Shown: positions 26,482-34,891 of the stretch, piece by piece
How positions within the stretch are numbered: position 1 is the first letter of the stretch
How the letters are laid out: each line of letters begins with the position of its first letter
Source of the DNA: JAVBJV01 sp031546815
Lineage (GTDB): Bacteria > Pseudomonadota > Alphaproteobacteria > Acetobacterales > Acetobacteraceae
Assembly (NCBI GenBank): GCA_031546815.1
Contig: JAVBJV010000013.1
Location: 30,784 to 94,783, forward strand
Direction: 5' to 3'
DNA length: 64,000 bases
Translations under genes and position numbers: made by a program
The notes under the pieces: model-generated
What the model was told of the DNA's origin: nothing
Seen by the model: the letters and a program-made list of their open reading frames with translations, nothing else
The model's database searches: none

Positions 26482-27109
26482 AGGTTTTCTCAATCCGCAG
26501 CGCCATGATGCCTGCTGCCAGAATGGCGTGCAGATCATCGGCATTCAGCGCCACGCAGCCTTCGGTCGGGGCGAAGTTCTCGCGTGCCAGATGCAGGAAA
26601 ATGGCCGATCCTGCCCCGGCGTTGATCGGCGCATCGTTCCAGCCAAGCACACCGATGATGTCGTAGACCGCATCGTCGCGCCACAGGCGCTCGTGCGAGG
26701 CCGCGCAGGGCAGGGTGACGGGCTGGTTATAGGCCGCGTCGTCCGGCGCATCGCACCAGCCATCGGTTTCTGTCAGCGGGGCGACCGGCACCGCGCAGAC
26801 GGGTGCGGGCAGGCGATCGGGGCGATACAGCACGCGGCGCAACCGCAGCAGGCCGGTGGGTGTGCCGCCATCGCCCTCGCGCTTGGCGGTGGCGGCGATA
26901 ATGCCACCCTTGCCCAGCGCACAGCGATACGTCGCGTTCTGGAAATGCAGCACCCCCATGCTGGCCCCCGGCGCATCGGCACGGACAGTGGCGGTGGTGC
27001 GTGCGGCGATGGCTTTCTGAACCAGCGCCTCGATGGACGGAGCAACAGCATCGACGATGGATTTTGCCATCAGACCGGGAAGACCAGAGTCTTTCGGTGG
27101 TGTGGGCAT
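26480..27109 (-). CDS. L,D-transpeptidase (YkuD-domain) family protein
   Basis: A 209-residue YkuD-type protein of the COG3786 kind. The fold core is seen in VLGWNDAPINAGAGSAIFLHLA followed by TEGCVAL, where the cysteine is the catalytic nucleophile and the upstream H is its partner. YRCALGKGGI and KREGDGGTPTG are the usual N-terminal strands. Such enzymes crosslink or edit peptidoglycan in the periplasm, but no clear signal peptide precedes the domain, so localisation is uncertain. M14 is an alternative start. It lies 3 bases after ribA in the same operon. Confidence 0.82.
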   Translation of the reverse strand: MPTPPKDSGLPGLMAKSIVDAVAPSIEALVQKAIAARTTATVRADAPGASMGVLHFQNATYRCALGKGGIIAATAKREGDGGTPTGLLRLRRVLYRPDRLPAPVCAVPVAPLTETDGWCDAPDDAAYNQPVTLPCAASHERLWRDDAVYDIIGVLGWNDAPINAGAGSAIFLHLARENFAPTEGCVALNADDLHAILAAGIMALRIEKT

Positions 27110-27112
27110 GGC

Positions 27113-28255
27113 TCAGTCGCCCAGCAGATGGCCGAAGCGCTTGGCCTTGGTGGCCAGATAACGGTCGTTCACGCCGTTGGGGGGGAAGCTGTGTTTTTCG
27201 CGCCCGATCACGTCGATCCCGGTGGCGGACAGCCCGGCCAGCTTGTCGGGGTTGTTGGTCAGCAGCCGCACGCGCTTGATGCCCAGCGCTTCCAGCATGG
27301 TGGCGGCGACCAGGAAATTGCGTTCATCGGCACCCCAGCCCAGCGCGCGGTTGGCGTCCAGCGTGTCCAGCCCGCGGTCCTGCAACGCATAGGCGCGCAG
27401 CTTGTTCATCAGCCCGATGCCGCGGCCTTCCTGTGCCAGATACAGGATCACGCCCGCACCTTCCTCCGCCATGCGCCGCAGCGCGCCGCGCAGCTGTGGG
27501 CCGCAATCGCAGCGCAGACTGCCCAGCAGGTCGCCGGTGAAGCATTCGGACTGGATGCGCACCAGCGGAGCTTCGTATGCCTCAGGATTACCCACGATGA
27601 ACGCCATGTGCTCCATGCCCAGATCGGGGGCGCGGAAGGCGACGATGCGGGTATCTTCCGCGTCTTCCAGCGGCACGCGGGTTTCCACCAGCTTGCGCAG
27701 GCTGACGGCGGCGGTGGCGGGATAGGTGCGCACGTCCTCGGCCCCGACCCGCAACAGGGTCTGCTGCGCCACGGTATCGGCCTGGGCTGGGGCCACCAGC
27801 ACGGCGGGCAGCAGGCGCGAAAGCTTTATCAGCGCCAGCGCTGCATCGGCATCGGCCGGGGCGGGAATGGCTTCGGGGTGGATGTCCGGGGTCTGCGGGA
27901 AGGTGGGGTCGGCCAGCGCGTGCAGGATCTCGGGCGTCAGCAGCGCGGGGGGCAGGCGCAGCGCCACGGCGTGCACATCGGCCGCGAAGGCGTGGTGCAG
28001 CACGGCGCTGGCGCGGATGGGTGCCAGCAGCAGCACCGGCGGTGCGGCACAGGCAGCGAGGAATTCGGCCAGATTGGTGGCGTCCGCCGTCTCGGCGGGG
28101 AACACCAGCAGGTTCTCGCGCCCGTCCAGCACCACGGCGGTGCCGCGTTTCAGCTCGGCCAGCGCGCGATGCACGGCGCGCAGGGCCAGCAGCGCAGGCG
28201 CGGGGGGAGGGCTCGGCATATCAGCCTGATGATCTGTCACGGTGTCCAACACCAT
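27113..28255 (-). CDS. ribA: GTP cyclohydrolase II with degenerate N-terminal domain
   Basis: First step of riboflavin synthesis: opens GTP to a diaminopyrimidine phosphate. The C-terminal roughly 200 residues are a complete RibA domain with the zinc ligands in SECFTGDLLGSLRCDCG and the catalytic LAQEGRGIGLMNKLRAY. The N-terminal roughly 170 residues are alanine-rich and resemble a DHBP-synthase-like domain that lacks its recognisable acidic active-site motif, so probably not RibB-active. The ATG at 28255 is preferred over 28219; the frame remains open to 28579 without coding character. Confidence 0.9.
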   Translation of the reverse strand: MVLDTVTDHQADMPSPPPAPALLALRAVHRALAELKRGTAVVLDGRENLLVFPAETADATNLAEFLAACAAPPVLLLAPIRASAVLHHAFAADVHAVALRLPPALLTPEILHALADPTFPQTPDIHPEAIPAPADADAALALIKLSRLLPAVLVAPAQADTVAQQTLLRVGAEDVRTYPATAAVSLRKLVETRVPLEDAEDTRIVAFRAPDLGMEHMAFIVGNPEAYEAPLVRIQSECFTGDLLGSLRCDCGPQLRGALRRMAEEGAGVILYLAQEGRGIGLMNKLRAYALQDRGLDTLDANRALGWGADERNFLVAATMLEALGIKRVRLLTNNPDKLAGLSATGIDVIGREKHSFPPNGVNDRYLATKAKRFGHLLGD

Positions 28256-28380
28256 GACAGAAAGCCACGAGAACCTCAAAAAGCAACCCGGGCGTGCGGG
28301 AAATTTGATCTTTTTGTGCGGCCTTTGGTTGCACCAGCGCTGTGTCGGCTCCAGATTATAGATAGAACGAAGGAGGCCGC

Positions 28381-29064
28381 ATGTCCGTTGGACGCCGGAT
28401 TCTGACTGTCGCCGCCGATCAGGCCCTGCAAGCCGTACTGGCCGAGCAGTTGACCCTGGGGCAGGAATTCCAGGTAAGCAGCGCTGCCAGCCTGCACGCA
28501 GCCACGGCGGTGCTGGATGCGCCAGACCAGCATTGTTCGGCAATTCTGCTCGCCGATGACCTGCTGGATGGCGATGCATGCGATTTTTGCGAAAAGCTGC
28601 GCGACCGCGGGATTGGTATACCGATCCTGCTGATCTCGGCCCACAGCGACGAGGCCGATGTGGTGCGCGGGCTGGATGCGGGCGCGAACGACTACATCAC
28701 CAAGCCGTTCCGGGTGAACGAATTGCTGGCCCGGCTGCGCGCCCAGTTACGCAGTTACGAGAACAGCGAGGACGTGACGTTCGAGCTTGGCCTCTATGCG
28801 TTCCGCCCGGCGGCGCGCCTGCTGATCGAGAACGGCACCGAACGCAAGATCCGCCTGACCGAGAAAGAGGCCGCGATCCTGAAGTTCCTGTACCGGGCCG
28901 GGGACAATGCGGTCTCGCGCGAAGTGCTGCTGGATGAAGTGTGGGGCTATAACCCGACAGTCACCACGCACACACTGGAAACCCACGTCTACCGCCTGCG
29001 CCAGAAGATCGCCGACGATCTGCTGGTGACGGAGGCGGGGGGGTATCGGCTGAATCTGGTTTAG
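28381..29064 (+). CDS. OmpR-family response regulator with degenerate receiver
   Basis: A 227-residue two-domain transcription factor. Residues about 5-120 are a receiver fold that keeps S86 (LLISAH) and the conserved lysine K108 (DYITKPF). The acidic pair is replaced by A11-A12, and the usual phospho-acceptor position is A58, next to D59-D60. Residues about 130-227 form a winged helix with TEKEAAILKFLYRAGDNAVSREVLLDEVWGY and THTLETHVYRLRQKI, typical of DNA binding. No histidine kinase is adjacent. AAGGAGG precedes the ATG. It is probably phosphorylation-independent; targets unknown. Confidence 0.88.
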   Translation: MSVGRRILTVAADQALQAVLAEQLTLGQEFQVSSAASLHAATAVLDAPDQHCSAILLADDLLDGDACDFCEKLRDRGIGIPILLISAHSDEADVVRGLDAGANDYITKPFRVNELLARLRAQLRSYENSEDVTFELGLYAFRPAARLLIENGTERKIRLTEKEAAILKFLYRAGDNAVSREVLLDEVWGYNPTVTTHTLETHVYRLRQKIADDLLVTEAGGYRLNLV

Positions 29065-29930
29065 ATAGAGACCTCGACACACACCGGCGCATGATCGCTG
29101 CCGCGTTCCCAGCTGCGTGCATCGGACAGGATGGTGTGGTTACGCAGGCCCTGCTCCATATCGCGGCTGACCCACACATGGTCGAGCCGACGTCCACGGT
29201 TCGAGGCTTTCCAGTCGCGATTGCGATACGACCACCACGTATACAGTTTCTCGGACGGCGGCACGAAGTGGCGCACCGCGTCCACGAAATGCGTGTTCTG
29301 CAGTTTCAGCAATGCCTCGGTCTCGACCGGCGTGTGAGAGACCACATCCAGCAGCTGCTTGTGGCTCCACACATCGTGTTCCAGCGGGGCGATGTTCAGG
29401 TCGCCCACCAGCACCGTGCGCGCCAGCTGCTTGCGGGTGCTGAACCAGGCGGTGGTCTCGGCCAGGAAGTCCAGCTTGTGGGCGAACTTCGGATTGGCCA
29501 CCACGTCCGGCACGTCGCCACCGGCCGGGATGTAGAAATTGTGCAGCTCGACCGGGCCGCCCGGCGCATCGACCAGCGCACCCAGATGGCGGCAATCGCC
29601 CCTGGTGCACCAGTCGGGCGTGTCCGGCATCGGGGAGAGGGGCAGGCGCGAGAAGATCGCCACGCCGTTATACCCCTTCATCCCCCGATGCAGCACATGC
29701 GGCAGGCCGAGCGTCAGCACATCCGCCATCGGGAACAGCTCGTCCGGCACCTTGGTTTCCTGCAGGCAGATCACGTCGGGTTGTAACGACGCGATCAGAT
29801 CCCGCAGCAACGGCAGGCGCAGACGCAGTGAATTGATGTTCCAGGTGGCGATGCGCAAGGAATGGCCCGTCCTTCCGCCCATACCGGTCTGCAAACGGGC
29901 CTTTTCTGCGCTTCCGGTGCTCACGGACAT
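29061..29930 (-). CDS. xthA: Exodeoxyribonuclease III
   Basis: Apurinic/apyrimidinic endonuclease and 3'-5' exonuclease for base-excision repair. The domain opens RIATWNINSLRLRLP, with the metal ligand in CLQETKVPDE, the catalytic VGDLNIAP and the C-terminal GSDHAPVCVEV, so all EEP-family catalytic residues are present. The ATG at 29930 has GGAG upstream; 29882 is an equally plausible start that removes a 16-residue leader. Its end overlaps the end of the response-regulator gene by four bases on the opposite strand. Confidence 0.93.
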   Translation of the reverse strand: MSVSTGSAEKARLQTGMGGRTGHSLRIATWNINSLRLRLPLLRDLIASLQPDVICLQETKVPDELFPMADVLTLGLPHVLHRGMKGYNGVAIFSRLPLSPMPDTPDWCTRGDCRHLGALVDAPGGPVELHNFYIPAGGDVPDVVANPKFAHKLDFLAETTAWFSTRKQLARTVLVGDLNIAPLEHDVWSHKQLLDVVSHTPVETEALLKLQNTHFVDAVRHFVPPSEKLYTWWSYRNRDWKASNRGRRLDHVWVSRDMEQGLRNHTILSDARSWERGSDHAPVCVEVSI

Positions 29931-30009
29931 AAGTCCGCTCCGCTCCGGTTCTCGATAAGACCCATTTTCGGCTCGGTCTGGACGAAAGGTCGAACCATTC
30001 CTGTCATGC

Positions 30010-30696
30010 TCAGACGATCTTCGTGCGCACGGTGCCGACGCCTGCAATGCTGCCTTCCAGCAGATCGCCTGTCACCGTGGCGGCCACACCTTCGGGCGTG
30101 CCGGTGAAGATCAGGTCGCCCGGCGCCAGCGTGACCAGACGCGACAGATACGCGATGGTTTCCGGCACATTCCAGATCATCTTTTCCAGATCCGACGTCT
30201 GACGCACTGCGCCGTTCACCTTCAGTTCGATTGTGCCCTTGGTGGGGTGACCGGCCTTGGCAGCGGGGACGATCTCGCCGATCGGGGCGGACATGTCGAA
30301 GCCCTTGCCCATGTCCCACGGCTTGCCGGTCTTCTTCGCTTCGCCCTGCAGATCGCGGCGCGTCATGTCGAGCCCGGCGGCATAGCCCCAGACATGCTTC
30401 AGCGCATCGGCCTCGGCGATGTTGGCGCCACCGGTGCCGATGGCGACGACAAGTTCCATCTCGTGATGCATGTCCTTGGTCATCGGCGGATAGGCCATGT
30501 CGGCATCACGCGTCAGCAATGCGTCGGCGGGCTTCATGAAGAAGAACGGCACTTCGCGGTTGGGATCGCCGCCCATTTCGCGCGTGTGCTCGGCATAGTT
30601 GCGACCCACGCAGAATACGCGGCGCACGGGGAATTCTCCACCGCCAGCGACAGGCACGGCAGGCTGGGCGGGCGGGGTGATGACATACTGGCTCAT
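30010..30696 (-). CDS. Fumarylacetoacetate hydrolase-family protein
   Basis: A 228-residue FAH-family enzyme close in size to fumarylpyruvate hydrolases and acylpyruvases. VFCVGRNYAEH opens the domain; the metal-binding glutamates are seen in HHEMELVVAIG, followed by GYAAGLDMTRRDLQ and DLIFTGTPEGV, all family signatures. It probably cleaves a C-C bond in a diketo acid such as fumarylpyruvate or oxaloacetate. The ATG at 30696 is preferred over the open frame to 30921, which would overlap the divergent isomerase gene. Same direction as xthA downstream. Confidence 0.9.
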   Translation of the reverse strand: MSQYVITPPAQPAVPVAGGGEFPVRRVFCVGRNYAEHTREMGGDPNREVPFFFMKPADALLTRDADMAYPPMTKDMHHEMELVVAIGTGGANIAEADALKHVWGYAAGLDMTRRDLQGEAKKTGKPWDMGKGFDMSAPIGEIVPAAKAGHPTKGTIELKVNGAVRQTSDLEKMIWNVPETIAYLSRLVTLAPGDLIFTGTPEGVAATVTGDLLEGSIAGVGTVRTKIV

Positions 30697-30769
30697 GAGA
30701 GGCACCTGTTTGGACGAAAGCGGCAGACTGGCCTTGGCAGGACGCGTTGGCAAGGTGTAGCCAAGGGAC

Positions 30770-31915
30770 ATGACACTGATACGCATGACCGATATGCGCG
30801 CCTGGCTGTTCGATGCTGCACTGCCGTTCTGGGCGGATACGGGGATCGATCCGGCAACCGGTGCCGCTGTTGAATATCTGAACGCCGACGCAACCCCGGC
30901 GGACCCGGGATGGACGCGCACACGCGTGCAGGCGCGACAGGTTTTCGTCTTCAGTCAGGCCGCGCAACTGGGCTGGACACAGGGCCTGCCGGTGGCGGCG
31001 CGGATCATGCGCTTTCTGTTGCAGCACGGCCTGCAGCAGGGCGGCGGTTTTGTGCACAAGATGCACACGCAAGGCGGCGTCGCCGATGCGACGTTCGACC
31101 TCTACGACAACGCATTCGCACTGCTCGCGCTGGCAGCCTTTTATCGCGCCACCGGCGAGGCATCGGTGATGAAAGTCGCCCATCGCACGCTGGACGCGAT
31201 CGAGACACGACTGTCGCGCAGCAACGGCCCCGGCTATCGCTCGACAGATCTTCCGGACGACGATGTGCTGCGCCAGAACCCGCATATGCATCTGCTGGAA
31301 GCACTGCTGGCGCTGCACGAAGTCTCGCCCGATATACGGTTCTACGATCAGGCGCTGCGCATCATCCACATGGTGCGCGGGCGCGTGATGCAACCCGGCA
31401 CGCGGCTGTTGCCGGAAGCGTGTGGGCAGGACTGGAAGCCGCTGCCCGAACTTGCCGGTCGCATTGTCGAACCGGGTCACATGTATGAATGGGTCTGGCT
31501 GTTGCGCTGGGCCGAACGACTGAAAGTCACCATAACTGCCGACGACCCGCAGCTTATGCTGAACTGGGCGAATGCGCACGCCGTTGCACCATCGGGGTTG
31601 GTATACGACCAGCTGCTCGACGATGGCAGCGTGCATCAGAAGATGCACCGCCTGTGGCCGCAGACCGAGGCATTGAAGGCGCATCTGTCGCAGGCCGAGA
31701 TCGGACAGGGCGATCCTGCGCGCATCGCCGCATTGCTGTCGCTGATTCTGGACCGTTATCTGGTATCGGACGGCACGTGGCGTGAACACATGCAGGCGGA
31801 CCTGACGCCGAAGCCCGGCATCATTCCGACCAGCAGTTTCTATCACCTGATGATGGCCCTCAGCGAAGTGCTGCGCGTGGCGCCCCGTTTGAATTCAGGC
31901 AGCGCGGCGGCCTGA
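30770..31915 (+). CDS. AGE-family epimerase/isomerase
   Basis: A 381-residue (alpha/alpha)6-barrel sugar isomerase of the N-acylglucosamine 2-epimerase family, which includes mannose/aldose isomerases. TRVQARQVFVFSQA, DLYDNAFALLALAA, NPHMHLLEALLALHE and GHMYEWVWLLRWAER match the conserved helices carrying the catalytic histidines. The exact sugar substrate is unknown; in related bacteria such genes are often annotated as mannose-6-phosphate isomerase-like. The start may instead be M6 (30785). Its end overlaps the convergent amidotransferase gene by 21 bases. Confidence 0.86.
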   Translation: MTLIRMTDMRAWLFDAALPFWADTGIDPATGAAVEYLNADATPADPGWTRTRVQARQVFVFSQAAQLGWTQGLPVAARIMRFLLQHGLQQGGGFVHKMHTQGGVADATFDLYDNAFALLALAAFYRATGEASVMKVAHRTLDAIETRLSRSNGPGYRSTDLPDDDVLRQNPHMHLLEALLALHEVSPDIRFYDQALRIIHMVRGRVMQPGTRLLPEACGQDWKPLPELAGRIVEPGHMYEWVWLLRWAERLKVTITADDPQLMLNWANAHAVAPSGLVYDQLLDDGSVHQKMHRLWPQTEALKAHLSQAEIGQGDPARIAALLSLILDRYLVSDGTWREHMQADLTPKPGIIPTSSFYHLMMALSEVLRVAPRLNSGSAAA

Positions 31916-32656
31916 GCGGCGTGCCTGAATGGCGGCGGTGAACGCCATGAAAATGGCGTGGCTCGCCGCATCGTGTTCGAAGTCGTATTCGGGGTGCCAC
32001 TGCACACCCACCGCAAAACCCGGCGCATCGGCAACGCGCACAGCTTCGATCGTGCCGTCGGGCGCGTGTGCTTCGGCGACCAGTCGTGGGGCCAGACGGT
32101 CGACGCCCTGATTGTGCAGCGAATTGACGGGGATGTTTGTCGCACCCACCGTCTGCGCCAGCCACGATCCGGGAATGATGCTGACCTGATGCGCCTTGCC
32201 CTGCCGCACCCGCGTAAAGGGCTGCATCGGGGTGGAGTGATCCAGCCGGTCGGGCAGATCCTGAATCCGCTGCGTGAGGCTGCCGCCCAGCGCCACGTTC
32301 AGTTCCTGCATCCCGCGACAGATGGCCAGCAACGGTGTGCCCGCCGCGATGGCGGCGCGGATCAACCGCAGCGTGGTGGCATCGCGTGCATGGTCTTCGG
32401 GGGTGGTCTCCGGGTGCGGCGTGCCCAGATAGTGCCGGGGTTCCACGTTCGAGGGACTGCCGGTCAGGATGATGGCATCCATCAGCCCGACAATGGCATC
32501 GACGTCGCAGGTATCCCCATTGGCGGGGATCAGCAGCGGCAGCCCGCCGATCACCAGATCCACGACACGGACATAGTTATCGGACGCGGTATGCCGCGTT
32601 GCGCCGAATGTGCCCCATTTGATGGTGCAGCAGGAAATTCCGACCAGTGGCTTCAT
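31895..32656 (-). CDS. Class I glutamine amidotransferase (gamma-glutamyl-GABA hydrolase-like)
   Basis: A 253-residue peptidase-C26 protein resembling PuuD. It has the nucleophile C113 in LLAICRGMQELN and the catalytic H221/E223 pair in VGVQWHPEYD. GGSLTQRIQDLP and VNSLHNQGVDRL are typical of this subfamily, which cleaves gamma-glutamyl amides in putrescine degradation. No other puu genes are nearby, so the substrate could be another gamma-glutamyl compound. It is cytosolic and apparently transcribed alone. Confidence 0.9.
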   Translation of the reverse strand: MKPLVGISCCTIKWGTFGATRHTASDNYVRVVDLVIGGLPLLIPANGDTCDVDAIVGLMDAIILTGSPSNVEPRHYLGTPHPETTPEDHARDATTLRLIRAAIAAGTPLLAICRGMQELNVALGGSLTQRIQDLPDRLDHSTPMQPFTRVRQGKAHQVSIIPGSWLAQTVGATNIPVNSLHNQGVDRLAPRLVAEAHAPDGTIEAVRVADAPGFAVGVQWHPEYDFEHDAASHAIFMAFTAAIQARRSGRRAA

Positions 32657-32691
32657 AAATATGATTCTGCCCGTCTACGCGAAGAGCGCAA

Positions 32692-32721
32692 GAAAAATCC
32701 CCGCATCGGAGGGATGCAGGG
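32692..32721 (-). terminator. Terminator after the LolA-like operon
   Basis: On the minus strand CCCTGCATC pairs with GATGCGGGG (one G-T wobble) across a five-base loop and is followed by ATTTTTC. It starts seven bases after the stop of the 32729-33412 gene. Confidence 0.8.
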
Positions 32722-32728
32722 ATCGGGA

Positions 32729-33412
32729 TCAGCGGGTGGAGATGACAAGCACATTGTGTTCGATGGGAGTGCCGGTGTCTTTATTCACGATCAGTATGTC
32801 GGTGAGAGATTCCACAGGCATACCGGTTTCGATATCGATGGCGTTCTGCGTTTTTACCGTGACGATCCTGTCGGTCAGATTGCTCTGATAAGGGCTGGAC
32901 TGCGTGACCAACACGGGTCGGCCCCGAACGATACTGCGACCGATGACACGACGATTGGGCGGTAATACCTGGTCCTGCGCGACGGTCTGGCGCAGCAGGG
33001 ACTGGCCGACGATGCTGTCTTCAAGCCGTCTGTGCGCAGGTTCGAGATCCATACCGGGACCCGTTGCGCTGAAATTGCTGGCCGCGCCCGTGGCGCTGCG
33101 TGTGTAGTTTATGGTGATGCGGCCCTGCATGGTGATGCGCACAGCACCGGAATTTCCCTCGGGCGAGATTGTTACCTCGGTGCATTCAGGTGTGGGTGTG
33201 CCCGTGGAAGGCTGCCCGTTCTGGAGGGTGCGCCACCTTGTGGAGCACAACTCCCGGAACGGCGCGGCGACCGTGGTTACTATCTGCACCGGTGCGGTCA
33301 GCGGTGTGACGGGGGCGTCGAGCGCCAGACCCTCGGGCCGGGCATGCGCGATCTGCGTCAGCAACGCCACGAAAACAGCACCGGCAAGCGGACGGACAAA
33401 AGCAGGCAGCAT
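32729..33412 (-). CDS. Secreted protein of unknown function, last gene of the LolA-like operon
   Basis: A 227-residue protein with a clear signal peptide (MLPAFVRPLAGAVFVALLTQIAHA). I do not recognise a family. The mature part has a cysteine pair (LCSTRW, PECTEV), a central beta-rich stretch (VTISPEGNSGAVRITMQGRITINYTRS) and a C-terminal half with regular alternation suggestive of beta structure. The ATG at 33412 is five bases from the stop of the LolA-like gene upstream, so the two are very likely co-expressed, pointing to an envelope role. The frame upstream of 33412 is only a shadow of that gene. Confidence 0.75.
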   Translation of the reverse strand: MLPAFVRPLAGAVFVALLTQIAHARPEGLALDAPVTPLTAPVQIVTTVAAPFRELCSTRWRTLQNGQPSTGTPTPECTEVTISPEGNSGAVRITMQGRITINYTRSATGAASNFSATGPGMDLEPAHRRLEDSIVGQSLLRQTVAQDQVLPPNRRVIGRSIVRGRPVLVTQSSPYQSNLTDRIVTVKTQNAIDIETGMPVESLTDILIVNKDTGTPIEHNVLVISTR

Positions 33413-33417
33413 GGTGG

Positions 33418-34104
33418 TTATCCCCCCGACGGCCGGTTCTCGAGCGCGCGTGGGTCCACCACGTCGAACATACTGGCGGGGATCTGTATGCCCGGCTGCA
33501 TGTTGTACAAACTCACCCGCGTCTGGTGGCGCTGGTTGTCGATCACCGTCCACTGCTTCAGTTCGAACGGATCTTCGCTGAAGGTCAGCGTCAGCGTGCC
33601 TTCGTCGGGCGAGGACGTCCGGTGCAGCGTGATGTGAACCAGTCCCGCCTCGCGCGTAACGCCGCTCACCGTGATCTGCCCGGACAGACGCAGATTGTCC
33701 TGCAGCAGCAATCCAAGCGGTGTGGACGACAGCGGGACGTTGGTGCGTTGCTGCACGGCGCGGTCCTCGAACAGCAGGATGCCGTGGTTGGCGACCAGCA
33801 GGATGGTGGCTGGGGCCTTGTAATCGAACCGCATGCGGCCGGGGCGCTGGATCCACGCAGTGCCTTCGGCCGAGGTGCCGTTGTCCGACACCTGCACGAA
33901 CTGTGCCTTCAACGTGCGCAGCGCGTTCAGATACGCCTCGGCCTGCTGGATGACGGCGGTGCGGTTGGCGGGCGATACTGCCACGGGGCCACCACTTGCC
34001 GGCGGCGCGGCGGTGCGGCGCTGGGCGTGTGCAGGCAGCGTCAGCAGTGGTGCAGCCAGCGTGGACAGAAGAATAGAACGGCGGGTCGTGGAGAATATCG
34101 GCAT
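33418..34104 (-). CDS. LolA-like periplasmic protein (copy 1)
   Basis: A 228-residue outer-membrane-lipoprotein-carrier-like protein. The signal contains TTRRSILLSTLAAPLLTLPAHA, with twin arginines. The LolA core follows: AEAYLNALRTLKAQFVQVS, GTAWIQRPGRMRFDYKAP, PLGLLLQDNLRLSG and the C-terminal QTRVSLYNM...FDVVDP. LolA normally ferries lipoproteins across the periplasm. Here a second LolA-like gene precedes it by 62 bases, so one or both may have a specialised cargo. M15 of the longer frame is an alternative start. Confidence 0.87.
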   Translation of the reverse strand: MPIFSTTRRSILLSTLAAPLLTLPAHAQRRTAAPPASGGPVAVSPANRTAVIQQAEAYLNALRTLKAQFVQVSDNGTSAEGTAWIQRPGRMRFDYKAPATILLVANHGILLFEDRAVQQRTNVPLSSTPLGLLLQDNLRLSGQITVSGVTREAGLVHITLHRTSSPDEGTLTLTFSEDPFELKQWTVIDNQRHQTRVSLYNMQPGIQIPASMFDVVDPRALENRPSGG

Positions 34105-34166
34105 GTCTCTATCTGCACCTGAAATCATGGCAGGAAAAGGGGCGGTTCGGTAACCGTCTGCAACCC

Positions 34167-34847
34167 TCATCCTCCCATCGGGTTATTTTCCAATGCGCGC
34201 CTGTCGGTAACGTCGAACAGCTGCGGATCGACCGGGATGTTCATTCGCAGATTGCTCAGCGTTACCGTTGTATGATTGCCTTGCCGGTCGGTCTCGTAAT
34301 AGCTGCGTGGCTCCAGATTGATGGCGCCAAGCCCGAGTGTCGCGCTCCCTTTTTCAGGCGCATCCGTCATCTGCAGCGAAATGCTGACCAACCCCGCAGC
34401 GCGGACTATGCTGGTGACGGTTACTTCGCCCGACAGGCGCAGATCGTCTTTCAGCAGCAGTCCCAGCGGGACCATGGACAGCGGGACGGTCATGCGTTCC
34501 CCCTGGCTCGGCGTTTCAATCAGCAAGAGGCCGTGATTGGCCACCATTACCCTTGTATAGGGCGGGCTATACGCAAACCGCATCCGTCCCGGGCGCTCAA
34601 CCCACAACTGGCCCCGCACGGCACGGCTCGATCCGGCGTATACTTGGCTGAATTTGGCGTGGAGCGTGCGGATCCGGTTCAACGCTTCCTCGCTCTGGCG
34701 GATCAGCGCGCGGTTTTCAGCCGTATCGGGCGAGGGATCGTTTTCTGCTTCGGTCGGGACGTAGCTCCGCTGTGCATGGGCGGGCAGCGCGGAGAAGGCC
34801 AGCGCGGACAGAACCACAGACCGGCGAGTGGAGCGATGTATAAACAT
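34167..34847 (-). CDS. LolA-like periplasmic protein (copy 2)
   Basis: A 226-residue paralogue of the next gene, with the signal MFIHRSTRRSVVLSALAFSALPAHA (twin arginines again) and the same core: SEEALNRIRTLHAKFSQVY, GQLWVERPGRMRFAYSPP, VPLGLLLKDDLRLSGEV, and a terminal FDVTDRRALENNPMGG that parallels the other copy's FDVVDPRALENRPSGG. The shared tail shows tandem duplication. It begins 44 bases after the Bcr/CflA exporter stop, so it may be part of a longer yggS-exporter-LolA transcript or have its own promoter in the AT-rich gap. Confidence 0.87.
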   Translation of the reverse strand: MFIHRSTRRSVVLSALAFSALPAHAQRSYVPTEAENDPSPDTAENRALIRQSEEALNRIRTLHAKFSQVYAGSSRAVRGQLWVERPGRMRFAYSPPYTRVMVANHGLLLIETPSQGERMTVPLSMVPLGLLLKDDLRLSGEVTVTSIVRAAGLVSISLQMTDAPEKGSATLGLGAINLEPRSYYETDRQGNHTTVTLSNLRMNIPVDPQLFDVTDRRALENNPMGG

Positions 34848-34891
34848 GACTTTTTATACATTATTCGGGCAGGGAAACAAAGGGCCGGGGT

